Part shown: positions 26,424-33,777 of the stretch, piece by piece
How positions within the stretch are numbered: the first letter of the stretch is position 1
How the letters are laid out: the number at the start of each line of letters is the position of its first letter
Source of the DNA: Cloacibacterium caeni
GTDB taxonomy: Bacteria > Bacteroidota > Bacteroidia > Flavobacteriales > Weeksellaceae
Assembly (NCBI RefSeq): GCF_907163105.1
Contig: NZ_OU015321.1
Location: forward strand, 992,001-1,056,000
DNA length: 64,000 nucleotides
Direction: 5' to 3'
Notes under the pieces: model-generated
The model's database searches: none
What the model saw: only the letters and a program-made list of their open reading frames with translations
What the model was told of the DNA's origin: nothing
Position numbers and translations under genes: made by a program

Positions 26424-26903
26424 TTAAATTTTAGATTTTAGGTTTGTGATTTGTTGAATAAAATCTTCTGTATTTTCTGGTGAAAGCATGTAGATTTTCC
26501 CAGATTTCATGGTAATTTTTACTTTTTTATAAATATTGGTTACGTACCAAACATCATTTCCATTAAAATAGCCAAAATATCCAAAAACGCCTCCTGCTCC
26601 AAATGTTCTGATGTTTAATCCTAACTTTTCTACTTTTTCAACATAAGAAATATCTTGAATTGAAATTTTAAAATTAACAAAAGCATTTTTTACATGGATT
26701 GCATTTTCACTCAAACTGATTTTGGGAATCATAAAATAAGCAAAAATAAAAGCTCCTGAAAGAATGCTACCCAAAGTAATTAATGCGAATTTAGGTGCAT
26801 CTGTATTGAACATGAAAATAACCATTCCAATAGAGAAAAAAATGTATAAAATGGTGTAAAATAACGTCCATTTATCCATTTTGGCATTCGCAAATTCTTT
26901 CAT
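26424..26903 (-). CDS. Small membrane protein with bacterial PH-like domain
   Basis: I place the start at the ATG at 26903 (MKEFANAKMDKWTLF), giving 159 aa. The earlier TTG at 26921 sits inside a perfect -7 box and cannot be translated from that promoter. Two membrane segments (residues ~14-33 and ~39-60) precede a beta-rich domain (residues ~65-155; ISYVEKVEKLGLNIRTFGAGG) resembling bPH domains. The function is unknown. The final residues (TNLKSKI) are encoded by a 7-bp tandem repeat. It is followed by kdsA after 7 bp. Confidence 0.7.
   Translation of the reverse strand: MKEFANAKMDKWTLFYTILYIFFSIGMVIFMFNTDAPKFALITLGSILSGAFIFAYFMIPKISLSENAIHVKNAFVNFKISIQDISYVEKVEKLGLNIRTFGAGGVFGYFGYFNGNDVWYVTNIYKKVKITMKSGKIYMLSPENTEDFIQQITNLKSKI
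26425..26459. repeat. Degenerate 7-bp tandem repeat at the 3' end of the PH-like gene
   Basis: The heptamers taaattt, tagattt, taggttt, gtgattt, gttgaat form the 3' end of the coding region including the stop codon. Confidence 0.65.
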
Positions 26904-26918
26904 ATCATTAGTTTTAGG

Positions 26919-26926
26919 CAAAAATA
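26919..26926 (-). promoter_or_regulatory. -7 box of the PH-like/kdsA unit
   Basis: The minus strand reads TATTTTTG, 15 bp before the ATG at 26903. It decides the start of that gene and overlaps the T-run of the upstream gene's terminator. Confidence 0.6.
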
Positions 26927-26955
26927 AAAAATTCCGCTCAAAAAGAACGGAATTT
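26927..26955 (-). terminator. Terminator of the coiled-coil gene
   Basis: The stem aattccg/cggaatt with an 11-nt loop is followed on the minus strand by a T-rich run, upstream of the PH-like gene's promoter. Confidence 0.7.
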
Positions 26956-26972
26956 ATATTGATTTAACATTT

Positions 26973-27752
26973 TTAGAATTTAATGATAGAAGCCATTTTT
27001 TCGTTCTCTTCCATTACCAACTCATCGTCTACCAAGATTTTACCAGAATGTTCATCAATGATAATTTTCTTACGCTGAGCGATTTCCATTTGTTTCTGTG
27101 GCGGAATGGTAAAGAATGAACCTTTTGGCGCACCTCTTTCTAGACCTACTACTGCTAATCCGTTTCCAGAATTATTTCTGATTCTTTTGTAAGAAGCTAA
27201 TAGTCTTTCGTCTATTTTTTCTGCAAATTCTTTAGATTTTTCTAATAAATAATCTTCTTCTTTTTGAGTTTCAGAAATTAAAGCATCAAGTTCGTTTTTC
27301 TTGAAGTTTAAGTGATTTTCTAACTCTCCGATTTTACCTTTCAACTCATCTAAAAGTTCATTTTTGTGAGCGATTTTTGCAGTAAATTCTTTGATTTTCT
27401 TTTCAGCCAACTGAACTTCTAAATCCTGAAATTCTATTTCTTTAGCAAGCGCTTCGAATTCTTTATTATTTCTTACGTTGTCTTGTTGAGATTTATATTT
27501 CTCCATCAAAGATTTAGAATGATTAATAACTTCTTTTTTGTTATTAATGTCATCATTTAAGTCTTTAATTTCGTTTTCGAATTTTTGTGCTCTCTTGTTA
27601 AGACCTTCGATTTCGATTTCTAAATCTTCTACCTCAATTGGTAATTCACCTCTTGTATTGCGGATTTCGTCTAATCTAGAGTCTATGATTTGTAAATCAT
27701 AAAGGGCTCTTAATTTTTCTTCTACTGAAATTTCTACAGTTTTTTTTGCCAT
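26973..27752 (-). CDS. DUF164-like coiled-coil protein with a cysteine-free ribbon
   Basis: A 259-aa protein. Residues ~30-190 are a long antiparallel coiled coil. The C-terminal ~60 residues align in pattern with the C4 zinc ribbon of the CT398/HP0958 (DUF164) family, including TIPPQKQMEIAQRKKIIIDEHSGKIL, but all four expected cysteines are replaced (for example SFFTIPP and DEHSGKIL). The metal site is therefore lost. HP0958 is a flagellar/RNA chaperone in Helicobacter; the role here is unknown. It lies 3 bp after the Nif3-like gene, as commonly paired. Confidence 0.8.
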   Translation of the reverse strand: MAKKTVEISVEEKLRALYDLQIIDSRLDEIRNTRGELPIEVEDLEIEIEGLNKRAQKFENEIKDLNDDINNKKEVINHSKSLMEKYKSQQDNVRNNKEFEALAKEIEFQDLEVQLAEKKIKEFTAKIAHKNELLDELKGKIGELENHLNFKKNELDALISETQKEEDYLLEKSKEFAEKIDERLLASYKRIRNNSGNGLAVVGLERGAPKGSFFTIPPQKQMEIAQRKKIIIDEHSGKILVDDELVMEENEKMASIIKF

Positions 27753-27755
27753 ATC

Positions 27756-28859
27756 TTAAAAGAAATAATTTACAGGGTTGGTTTTTTCTGTGGATTTTGA
27801 GAATGCAAATGTAGGAAATTTTTCCGACAAAATCTCAACTAATTGCTCAGTAACAAATTGTTCTGACTCGAAATGTCCTATATCACAGATGATCATTTGG
27901 TTTTCGCTTTGGAAAAAATCATGGTATTTTACATCTCCCGTTAAGTAAGCATCACATCCAGAAGCTTTTGCTGCCGAAATTCCACTTGCTCCACTTCCAC
28001 CTAAAACGCCTACTTTTTTGATTTTTTTATTCAAAAACTCAGAATGACGAATCACATCTAAATTGAATTTTTCTTTCACGAATTTTAAGAAATCTTTTTC
28101 TTCCATTTCTTGTTCTAATTCTCCGTATCTTCCTAAGCCAACGTATTGATTATCATTCTCTAAAGCATAAAGTTGATATGCCACTTCTTCATAAGGATGC
28201 GTAGATTTCATCGCAGACAAAATCTGATTCTTTTTGAAACCTTCAAAAATCACAGAAATCATTTCTTCATCAGCATTTTCTCTCACATTATAAGTTCCCA
28301 AAAATGGATTAGAACCTTCAATCGGTCTGAAAGTTCCATTTCCTTTCACCGAAAAACTGCATTCATCATAGAAACCAATATTTCCTGCACCTGCTTCAAA
28401 TAAAGCATTTTTCACCTTCTCTGAATAATCAGACGGAACATAAACTACCAATTGCAGAAGATTTTCTGACTTTGGCATCAGAATTTTTTGATTTTTCAAG
28501 CCTAATTCATTACAAATTCTATAATTCACGCCGAAATAGTCATTATCAAAAGCTGTGTGAATCGCATAAATCGCAATTTTATTTTCGATGGCTTTTAGAA
28601 CTGTGCGTTCTACATAATTTCTACCAGTAATGGATTTTAACCCAGAAAAAATAATTGGGTGAAACGTTACAATCACGTTACAATTCTTCGCAATAGCTTC
28701 ATCTACAACGTTTTCTAGCGCATCATGACAAACCAAAACACCCGAAACTTCTCTGGCAGGATTACCACAAAGCAAACCTACATTATCAAAATCTTCAGCT
28801 TGTTTAAGCGAAAATAGTTTATCTAATTCTGAAGTAAATTCTTTTAAAATCATTTTCAA
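27756..28859 (-). CDS. Nif3-like dinuclear metal centre protein
   Basis: A 367-aa protein of the NIF3/YbgI family. The first half has the metal-site motifs DNVGLLCG and VCHDALENVVDEAIAKNCNVIVTFHPIIFSG. The second half has TGDVKYHDFF and ICDIGHFESEQFV. A ~130-residue PII/CutA-like insert lies between, as in the long Bacillus-type members. The family is structurally known but its reaction is not settled (a GTP cyclohydrolase 1-type 2 annotation is common). The ATG at 28859 or 28853 (MILKEF) could start it. It forms an operon with the coiled-coil gene, 3 bp apart. Confidence 0.9.
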   Translation of the reverse strand: MKMILKEFTSELDKLFSLKQAEDFDNVGLLCGNPAREVSGVLVCHDALENVVDEAIAKNCNVIVTFHPIIFSGLKSITGRNYVERTVLKAIENKIAIYAIHTAFDNDYFGVNYRICNELGLKNQKILMPKSENLLQLVVYVPSDYSEKVKNALFEAGAGNIGFYDECSFSVKGNGTFRPIEGSNPFLGTYNVRENADEEMISVIFEGFKKNQILSAMKSTHPYEEVAYQLYALENDNQYVGLGRYGELEQEMEEKDFLKFVKEKFNLDVIRHSEFLNKKIKKVGVLGGSGASGISAAKASGCDAYLTGDVKYHDFFQSENQMIICDIGHFESEQFVTEQLVEILSEKFPTFAFSKSTEKTNPVNYFF

Positions 28860-28940
28860 ATAATTATTCTGAAAAGTTAAGTTTTACAAAAATACAACTT
28901 CATTCTTACTTTTATCTTCTTGAAATCTAAATATTTCTCT

Positions 28941-28948
28941 TATTTTTG
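28941..28948 (+). promoter_or_regulatory. -7 box of the K+ channel gene
   Basis: The sequence TATTTTTG overlaps an upstream in-frame TTG (28946), so translation must begin later, at 29006. The leader would be about 50 nt. Confidence 0.55.
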
Positions 28949-29005
28949 ACAAGAAGAAGTTGTCACTTGATTAAAATACCAAAAAAACACTTAATTTTCT
29001 ATAAA

Positions 29006-29842
29006 ATGCAGAAAAGAGAACACAATTTAATTGCAGAAGATACTCCTTGGAAAAAGAAAATTTTCAGGATTATATATTTTTCTGATACGCCTTCAGGAAA
29101 AATTTTTGACTTATTGCTTCTTTTGATGATTATCTTGAGTACTTTCATTGTTATGATGGAAAGTGTTCAAAAAGTAGACGAACATTATCATTCTCTTTTG
29201 GTAAGCTTAGAATGGCTCATTACCATTGCTTTTACGATAGAATATATTTTGAGAATTTCTGTGGTTAAAAACAAGAAAGATTATATTTTCAGTTTTTTAG
29301 GCATTATAGATTTTTTATCACTTCTTCCGTTTTTCTTGAGCTTATTTTTCCCATTCACGAAGTTTCTTTCTATGATTAGACTCTTGAGAATGCTCAGAAT
29401 TTTTAGAGTTCTCAATTTATTAGATTACATGAATGACGGCCAATACATTGTTCAAGCACTAAAAAACAGCTCTAGAAAAATTTATATTTTCCTTCTTTTC
29501 ATAATGATTTTAGTGACTATAATTGGTTCACTGATGTTTGTTATAGAAAACGGAAATAACGGATTTGTAGACATTCCGACTTCCATTTATTGGGCAGTTG
29601 TAACCATTACTACAGTGGGTTATGGTGATATTTCTCCAGTCACTCCTTTAGGAAAATTTTTATCCGTCATTTTAATGTTATGCGGTTATAGCATCATTGC
29701 TGTTCCTACAGGAATTGTAACCTCTGAAATGAGAAAAAAAATGGCCAAAACTAGACTTTGCGACAGATGTGGAAATAGTGAAAATGATGAAGATGCAAGA
29801 TATTGCAAGACTTGTGGCGAAAAACTTATGGAATTAAAATAA
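29006..29842 (+). CDS. Voltage-gated-type K+ channel with C-terminal zinc ribbon
   Basis: The start at 29006 (MQKREHNLIAEDTPWKKK) gives 278 aa; the 28946 TTG lies in the promoter. Six membrane segments are visible. The S4-like helix carries regularly spaced arginines (MIRLLRMLRIFRVLNLL), and the pore contains the K+ selectivity filter TTVGYGD. After S6 the cytoplasmic tail ends in a zinc ribbon, CDRCGNSENDEDARYCKTCGEK, two CxxC pairs 14 residues apart. The channel part is the KvAP/Kch type. The zinc ribbon may sense metal or redox state or link subunits (inference). Confidence 0.9.
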   Translation: MQKREHNLIAEDTPWKKKIFRIIYFSDTPSGKIFDLLLLLMIILSTFIVMMESVQKVDEHYHSLLVSLEWLITIAFTIEYILRISVVKNKKDYIFSFLGIIDFLSLLPFFLSLFFPFTKFLSMIRLLRMLRIFRVLNLLDYMNDGQYIVQALKNSSRKIYIFLLFIMILVTIIGSLMFVIENGNNGFVDIPTSIYWAVVTITTVGYGDISPVTPLGKFLSVILMLCGYSIIAVPTGIVTSEMRKKMAKTRLCDRCGNSENDEDARYCKTCGEKLMELK

Positions 29843-29847
29843 ACTTA

Positions 29848-30315
29848 TCATCTTCTAAATAGCCTTTCATCAAAACTAAAACTTTCTATTTTCAAAATTT
29901 TAATTTGATTAAAATTTTTATGTATCGGATTTATCAAATAATTAAATTCACCTTGAACTGTCGCAGAAGGAACTTTCAGTACCAAAAATTTCTGCTCTTT
30001 CAGAAATTTATCTCCTAACATTTGAGTAGAATTAGAGTGCGGAAATGTTTGCCAATCTTTTGGTAATCTTTTCAATTCTAAAAAATCTTCATCAGGAACT
30101 TCAATATGTACCAATTGAAAATCTTTTGGTAAAATCCCAAGCGGAACATGAACTGCAATTTCTGTAACGCAAAGCGCAATACTTTGAGAAGTAAACAGCA
30201 TAGCATTTCCTCTGCTATTCCACCTTCCTCCAACCAATTCAGCTCCTTTTCCAGATAAATCATTGGCAAATTGTGCTTTTGAAAGTCTAAAAACTATCAT
30301 TACTTTATCCTGCAT
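29848..30315 (-). CDS. RES-domain toxin (NAD+-consuming)
   Basis: A 155-aa RES protein. It has the N-terminal Arg in FRLSK, the GGRWNSRG loop, the Ser/Glu helix SQSIALCVTEIAVH and the C-terminal SATVQGEFNYLINPIH with the conserved Ser and Asn-Pro. RES toxins degrade NAD+ and stop growth (family knowledge). The ATG at 30315 overlaps the antitoxin stop as TAATG, indicating translational coupling; an ATG at 30300 (MIVFRLSK) is also a good family start. It is encoded after its antitoxin, the usual order. Confidence 0.92.
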   Translation of the reverse strand: MQDKVMIVFRLSKAQFANDLSGKGAELVGGRWNSRGNAMLFTSQSIALCVTEIAVHVPLGILPKDFQLVHIEVPDEDFLELKRLPKDWQTFPHSNSTQMLGDKFLKEQKFLVLKVPSATVQGEFNYLINPIHKNFNQIKILKIESFSFDERLFRR

Positions 30316-30794
30316 TAAGCTAAAACACCGTGCTCAATACGAACCAATTCATCCATTAATAAATTTATGCCAAAAGAATTTTTAAGTAAATCTCTTGGTA
30401 TAATGTTTCCTAGAGCAAGGTTTTCTGTTTCTAGCCAAGTAGAAAAATTCTCTCTACTGCCGAAAACTTCTTCTCCTTTACTGTGTAAAATTTCAATTTG
30501 CATAATACGCTCTGACTGTAAAGCATCAAACGTTTTTGATTCTTTTTGGTAGCGTGATAAGGTTTTATTAGAAATATGTAAAAACTCCGCCCAATTTTGG
30601 AGCGTAAAACTATATTTTTTTATAATATTTTCGAAAGCAGTAAAAGAAATCCCTTTATTAATAGAATCTATAATAGCAAAGACGCTTCTGTCATCAATAG
30701 AAGTAAAACCTACTGAAGTACCATAAAAAGCGGTGGTTTCTTGCACAAGTTGCACTTCTTTTTCTCCTTGTGTATAAACTTTATTCTTTTTCAT
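30315..30794 (-). CDS. Xre/MbcA/ParS-type antitoxin of the RES toxin
   Basis: A 159-aa protein. A central helix-turn-helix-like region (FTLQNWAEFLHISNKTLSRYQKESKTFDALQSERI) is typical of the Xre-like N-domain of these antitoxins. The C-terminal ~55 residues (HSKGEEVFGSRENFSTWLETENLALGNIIPRDLL) form the toxin-binding DUF2384 domain. It should neutralise the RES toxin and repress the operon by binding the twin palindromes at 30819-30851. Confidence 0.92.
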   Translation of the reverse strand: MKKNKVYTQGEKEVQLVQETTAFYGTSVGFTSIDDRSVFAIIDSINKGISFTAFENIIKKYSFTLQNWAEFLHISNKTLSRYQKESKTFDALQSERIMQIEILHSKGEEVFGSRENFSTWLETENLALGNIIPRDLLKNSFGINLLMDELVRIEHGVLA

Positions 30795-30810
30795 CTCATA
30801 AATATTTACA

Positions 30811-30851
30811 CAAATATAAGACTTTTGTCTAAAATAAAAAGACTTTTGTCT
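30811..30851 (-). promoter_or_regulatory. RES/Xre promoter with twin palindromic operators
   Basis: The -7 box TATATTTG (minus strand, 30811-30818) is directly followed upstream by two identical 12-bp palindromes AGACTTTTGTCT at 30819-30830 and 30840-30851. They are 21 bp centre to centre, two helical turns, and cover the region from the -7 box past the -33 position. This is the layout expected for cooperative autorepression by the antitoxin. Confidence 0.75.
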
Positions 30852-30886
30852 ATTTTTTTTCTATAATAGTTAAAAAAGAAAATAAA

Positions 30887-30911
30887 AAAACGCGCTAAAA
30901 AGCACGTTTTT
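30887..30911 (-). terminator. Terminator of the gldI-PPIase operon
   Basis: The imperfect stem aaaacgcgc/gcacgttttt has a T-run on the minus strand, downstream of the PPIase stop at 30934. Confidence 0.65.
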
Positions 30912-30933
30912 CTTAAATATATTGGGAGTAATA

Positions 30934-32010
30934 TTATTTTACTTTCACCAATTCTACATCGAAGATTAACCAAGCATTTGGTGGAATTACACCTCCTGCT
31001 CCTCTTGTTCCGTAACCTAATTCAGATGGAATTAATAAAGTAGCCGCTTCTCCTTCTTTTAGAAGTTGAATTCCTTCATCCCAACCTTTGATTACTTGAC
31101 CAACTCCGATTGGAATCTCAATAGGTTCACCTCTTTTGAAAGAATTATCAAATTCTTGTCCGTTTGTTAATTTACCAGCGTAGTGTACAGAAACCATATC
31201 ACCCGCTTTTGGAGCTTTTCCTTCTGGATTAGTTTTTGTGATTTTATACATTAAACCAGAAGCCGTTTTAGTCATTCCTGCTTTTAAATCTTCTAATTTT
31301 TTAGCAGCTTCTACTTCTTGTTTAGCGATGTAAGCTTTGTTGTTTTCTTGGATTTTTACCTTCCCTTCGTTGAAGATTTTAGCAGCGTCATATTTTTCGT
31401 ATGCATCACCCTTAGTGAAAACAGTCACTTTTACAATTTTAATTTCTTCTTTTGGTCTGTCTTGAGCACCAGTTTCAGAATTAGCAATCGCATCAATTAC
31501 ATCTTCTCCTTTGATAACTTTACCAAAAATAGTATGTCTTCCGTCTAACCAAGGCGTAGGAACTTCTGTGATGAAAAACTGAGAACCATTAGTGTTAGGT
31601 CCAGAATTTGCCATAGAAAGGTAACCTTTTCCTTCGTGTTTTAGATCGTTTTCCTCATCATCAAACTTATAACCAGGATCTCCCATTCCTGTTCCTTGAG
31701 GATCGCCTCCTTGAATCATAAAGTTTTTAATCACTCTGTGAAAAACAATTCCGTCATAATAAGGAACTCCTTTTGCTTTTGCTTTATTTTCGATAGTTCC
31801 TTGTGCAAGACCTACGAAATTAGCTACTGTAACAGGCGCATCTTGATCGAAAAATTGGATAATTAATTCGCCTTTAGAAGTTTCCATTTTAGCGTAAACA
31901 CCGTCTTGAAGACCGTTGTAAAAATCTTTGTCTATATTCATTTTTTTATAAATTGGAGTACAATTAATTAAAGTAATAATTGCAATAGTTAATAAAATTA
32001 TTTTTTTCAT
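30934..32010 (-). CDS. Lipoprotein with fused cyclophilin and FKBP peptidyl-prolyl isomerase domains
   Basis: A 358-aa protein. The signal peptide ends in a lipobox (LINC), so it is a lipoprotein. Residues ~40-200 are a cyclophilin domain (VPYYDGIVFHRVIKNFMIQGGDPQGTGMG, NGSQFFITEVPTPWLDGRHTIFGKV). Residues ~265-358 are an FKBP domain (GDMVSVHYAGKLTNGQEFDNSFKRG, IPIGVGQVIKGWDEG, LIPSELGYGTRG). A helical linker joins them. Such dual-family immunophilins are rare but reported from flavobacteria. It should fold exported proteins in the periplasm. It lies 9 bp after gldI, in one operon. Confidence 0.93.
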   Translation of the reverse strand: MKKIILLTIAIITLINCTPIYKKMNIDKDFYNGLQDGVYAKMETSKGELIIQFFDQDAPVTVANFVGLAQGTIENKAKAKGVPYYDGIVFHRVIKNFMIQGGDPQGTGMGDPGYKFDDEENDLKHEGKGYLSMANSGPNTNGSQFFITEVPTPWLDGRHTIFGKVIKGEDVIDAIANSETGAQDRPKEEIKIVKVTVFTKGDAYEKYDAAKIFNEGKVKIQENNKAYIAKQEVEAAKKLEDLKAGMTKTASGLMYKITKTNPEGKAPKAGDMVSVHYAGKLTNGQEFDNSFKRGEPIEIPIGVGQVIKGWDEGIQLLKEGEAATLLIPSELGYGTRGAGGVIPPNAWLIFDVELVKVK

Positions 32011-32019
32011 TTTATGGAT

Positions 32020-32529
32020 TTACAAAATTTTAATTTTAATGATTAAAGGCATGTCATTTGGAATTTTTTCATCATCTCCGTACGTTCCAAAAGCCAGAAC
32101 TGAAGGTACTAAAAGTGTAGCTTGTTCCCCTTTTTTCATATAACGTACCGCATCTTCTACTGCTTTTAGCTCTTCAAATTTCCCTAATGGAGCATCTATG
32201 TTTTGATTAGGCTTTTCATAAAGTTTTTCTTGGTTGAAATCGTATAAAACATATTCATACGAAACCAATTCACCATCTTTTTTCTTAATTCTAGATTCAG
32301 AATCACTGATATCCGTCCAATAATTTAGTCCTGTAGAATAGAACTTTTTGTCTTGCTGGTCTATCCAATCTTGAATTTGTTTTCTTTCTAATAAATTGAG
32401 ATTTTTTGCTCTATTTTTAGATACATTTAAGTCTTCTTGCGACAAAACACCACCAACTGGAGGATGAGCTGGCGAATTTTTAACACAAGACAAAAGTGAT
32501 AATAATGAAATGAAAACTACCTTTTTCAT
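32020..32529 (-). CDS. gldI: GldI-like FKBP-type lipoprotein
   Basis: A 169-aa protein with a lipobox (LLSC, residue 15) and a C-terminal FKBP fold (VEDAVRYMKKGEQATLLVPSVLAFGTYGD). Length, lipoprotein signal and N-terminal helical part (LNLLERKQIQDWIDQQDKKFYSTGLNYW) match gliding-motility-associated PPIase GldI of flavobacteria. It probably folds components of the gliding/type 9 secretion machinery. It is the first gene of a two-gene operon with the fused cyclophilin-FKBP lipoprotein. Many non-gliding members of this family keep a gldI homologue, so motility is not proven. Confidence 0.82.
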   Translation of the reverse strand: MKKVVFISLLSLLSCVKNSPAHPPVGGVLSQEDLNVSKNRAKNLNLLERKQIQDWIDQQDKKFYSTGLNYWTDISDSESRIKKKDGELVSYEYVLYDFNQEKLYEKPNQNIDAPLGKFEELKAVEDAVRYMKKGEQATLLVPSVLAFGTYGDDEKIPNDMPLIIKIKIL

Positions 32530-32570
32530 ATAGACTGCGAAAATACTAATTACTCAATAAATAACAACGA

Positions 32571-32599
32571 AAAAACCGAGAAAAGATTTCCTCGGTTTA
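32571..32599 (-). terminator. ilvE terminator
   Basis: The stem aaaccgag/ctcggttt has a 10-nt loop, followed on the minus strand by a T-run. Confidence 0.8.
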
Positions 32600-32619
32600 A
32601 AATATTTAAAGTCTTATTT

Positions 32620-33693
32620 CTAAGCAGTTTCTAAAATATGCTTTCCCACTTTCATTCTCCATCCAAAAGGATCTTCAGCTTTATTGGTTTGAATGTCTAC
32701 CAATGCTTTTTTAAGAGTTAAAGCAAAACTTTCTTCTTCTGAAAGCTCTGGTAAAGTTAATTTTTGGTCTTTGTAACCAATCGCTTTGAAAACGCTAGTT
32801 ACTACGGCAGTTCCTACTCCCCAAACTTCAATTAACTCACCTTTTGAATGTGCTTCTAGAACTTTAGCAACTTCTACTGGCTCTACTTTTACGTCAATGC
32901 CATTGTGTTTTGCTAATTGAAGGAAACTATCTCTAGTTACTCCATTTAGAATTTTTTCAGAAGTTGGCGGTGTGTAAATAGTATCGTTTATTCTAACAAA
33001 AACGTTCATTGTACCACTTTCTTCAAAATATTTGTGAGTAGCATCATCTGTCCAGATGATTTGCTCATAACCTTCTTCTGCAGCTAATTTTGTTGGATAA
33101 AATGAAGCAGCGTAATTTCCTGCAGCTTTAGCAGAACCTACTCCACCACTTGCAGCTCTAGAATAAAAATCTGAAATTTTTACGGAAACTGGCTCTGTGT
33201 AATAACTTTGCACTGGAGTTGCAACAATCGCAAACATATATTTATTAGCAATTCTTGCTTTTAAAGCTTCTTCCGTTGCAAAAATTAGAGGTCTAATGTA
33301 TAGTGATTTTCCTTCTCCATAAGGAATCCAATTCCTATCCATATCTACTAATGCTTTTAAACCACCGATAAACATTTCTTCAGTGATTTCTGGCATTGCA
33401 AGACGCTTTGCTGACTTATTAATCCTTTCGAAATTTTTCTCAGGACGGAAAAGATACACTTCACCATCTTTATCTTTATAAGCCTTCATTCCTTCAAAAC
33501 AAGCTTGCCCATAATTTACGCCCATCATTGCTGGTGTAAAAGGTAGCGGACCATATGGCATAAGCCTTACTTCACCCCATTTTCCATTTTCGTACTCACA
33601 TACAATCATATGATCTATAAATGCTGTACCAAATCCAATGTTTTCTGGATCAAATTCCCCAATTCTTGAGTTTGAAGTTTTTTGAATTATCAT
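32620..33693 (-). CDS. ilvE: Branched-chain amino acid aminotransferase
   Basis: A 357-aa class IV PLP enzyme that interconverts Leu/Ile/Val and their 2-oxoacids. The PLP lysine lies in GGVGSAKAAGNYAAS, and the family signature EQIIWTDDATHKYFEESGTMNVFV follows. VTRDSFLQLA matches the C-terminal cofactor contact. Length fits the long bacterial/eukaryotic-like BCAT group. It stands alone, divergent from mnmD. Confidence 0.95.
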   Translation of the reverse strand: MIIQKTSNSRIGEFDPENIGFGTAFIDHMIVCEYENGKWGEVRLMPYGPLPFTPAMMGVNYGQACFEGMKAYKDKDGEVYLFRPEKNFERINKSAKRLAMPEITEEMFIGGLKALVDMDRNWIPYGEGKSLYIRPLIFATEEALKARIANKYMFAIVATPVQSYYTEPVSVKISDFYSRAASGGVGSAKAAGNYAASFYPTKLAAEEGYEQIIWTDDATHKYFEESGTMNVFVRINDTIYTPPTSEKILNGVTRDSFLQLAKHNGIDVKVEPVEVAKVLEAHSKGELIEVWGVGTAVVTSVFKAIGYKDQKLTLPELSEEESFALTLKKALVDIQTNKAEDPFGWRMKVGKHILETA

Positions 33694-33718
33694 TTTAAAA
33701 ATTTTAATTGAGTTTCTA

Positions 33719-33748
33719 CAAATTTAATATAATTTTTTAAATATCAAA
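33719..33748 (-). promoter_or_regulatory. ilvE promoter
   Basis: The minus strand has TTTG (33745-33748), an 18-bp spacer, then TAAATTTG (33719-33726), 25 bp before the ATG. The spacer is one base under the usual 19-21. Confidence 0.55.
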
Positions 33749-33757
33749 ATTTTAATT

Positions 33758-33765
33758 TATTTTTG
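33758..33765 (+). promoter_or_regulatory. -7 box of mnmD
   Basis: The sequence TATTTTTG overlaps an upstream in-frame TTG at 33763, which excludes that start. The leader to the TTG at 33778 is only a few nucleotides. Confidence 0.55.
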
Positions 33766-33777
33766 ACAAAAAATACT

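Noticed and set aside
28946-29005. Upstream TTG start for the K+ channel
   Set aside because: The TTG is part of a perfect TATTTTTG -7 box, so it cannot be in the leader; the ATG at 29006 is used.
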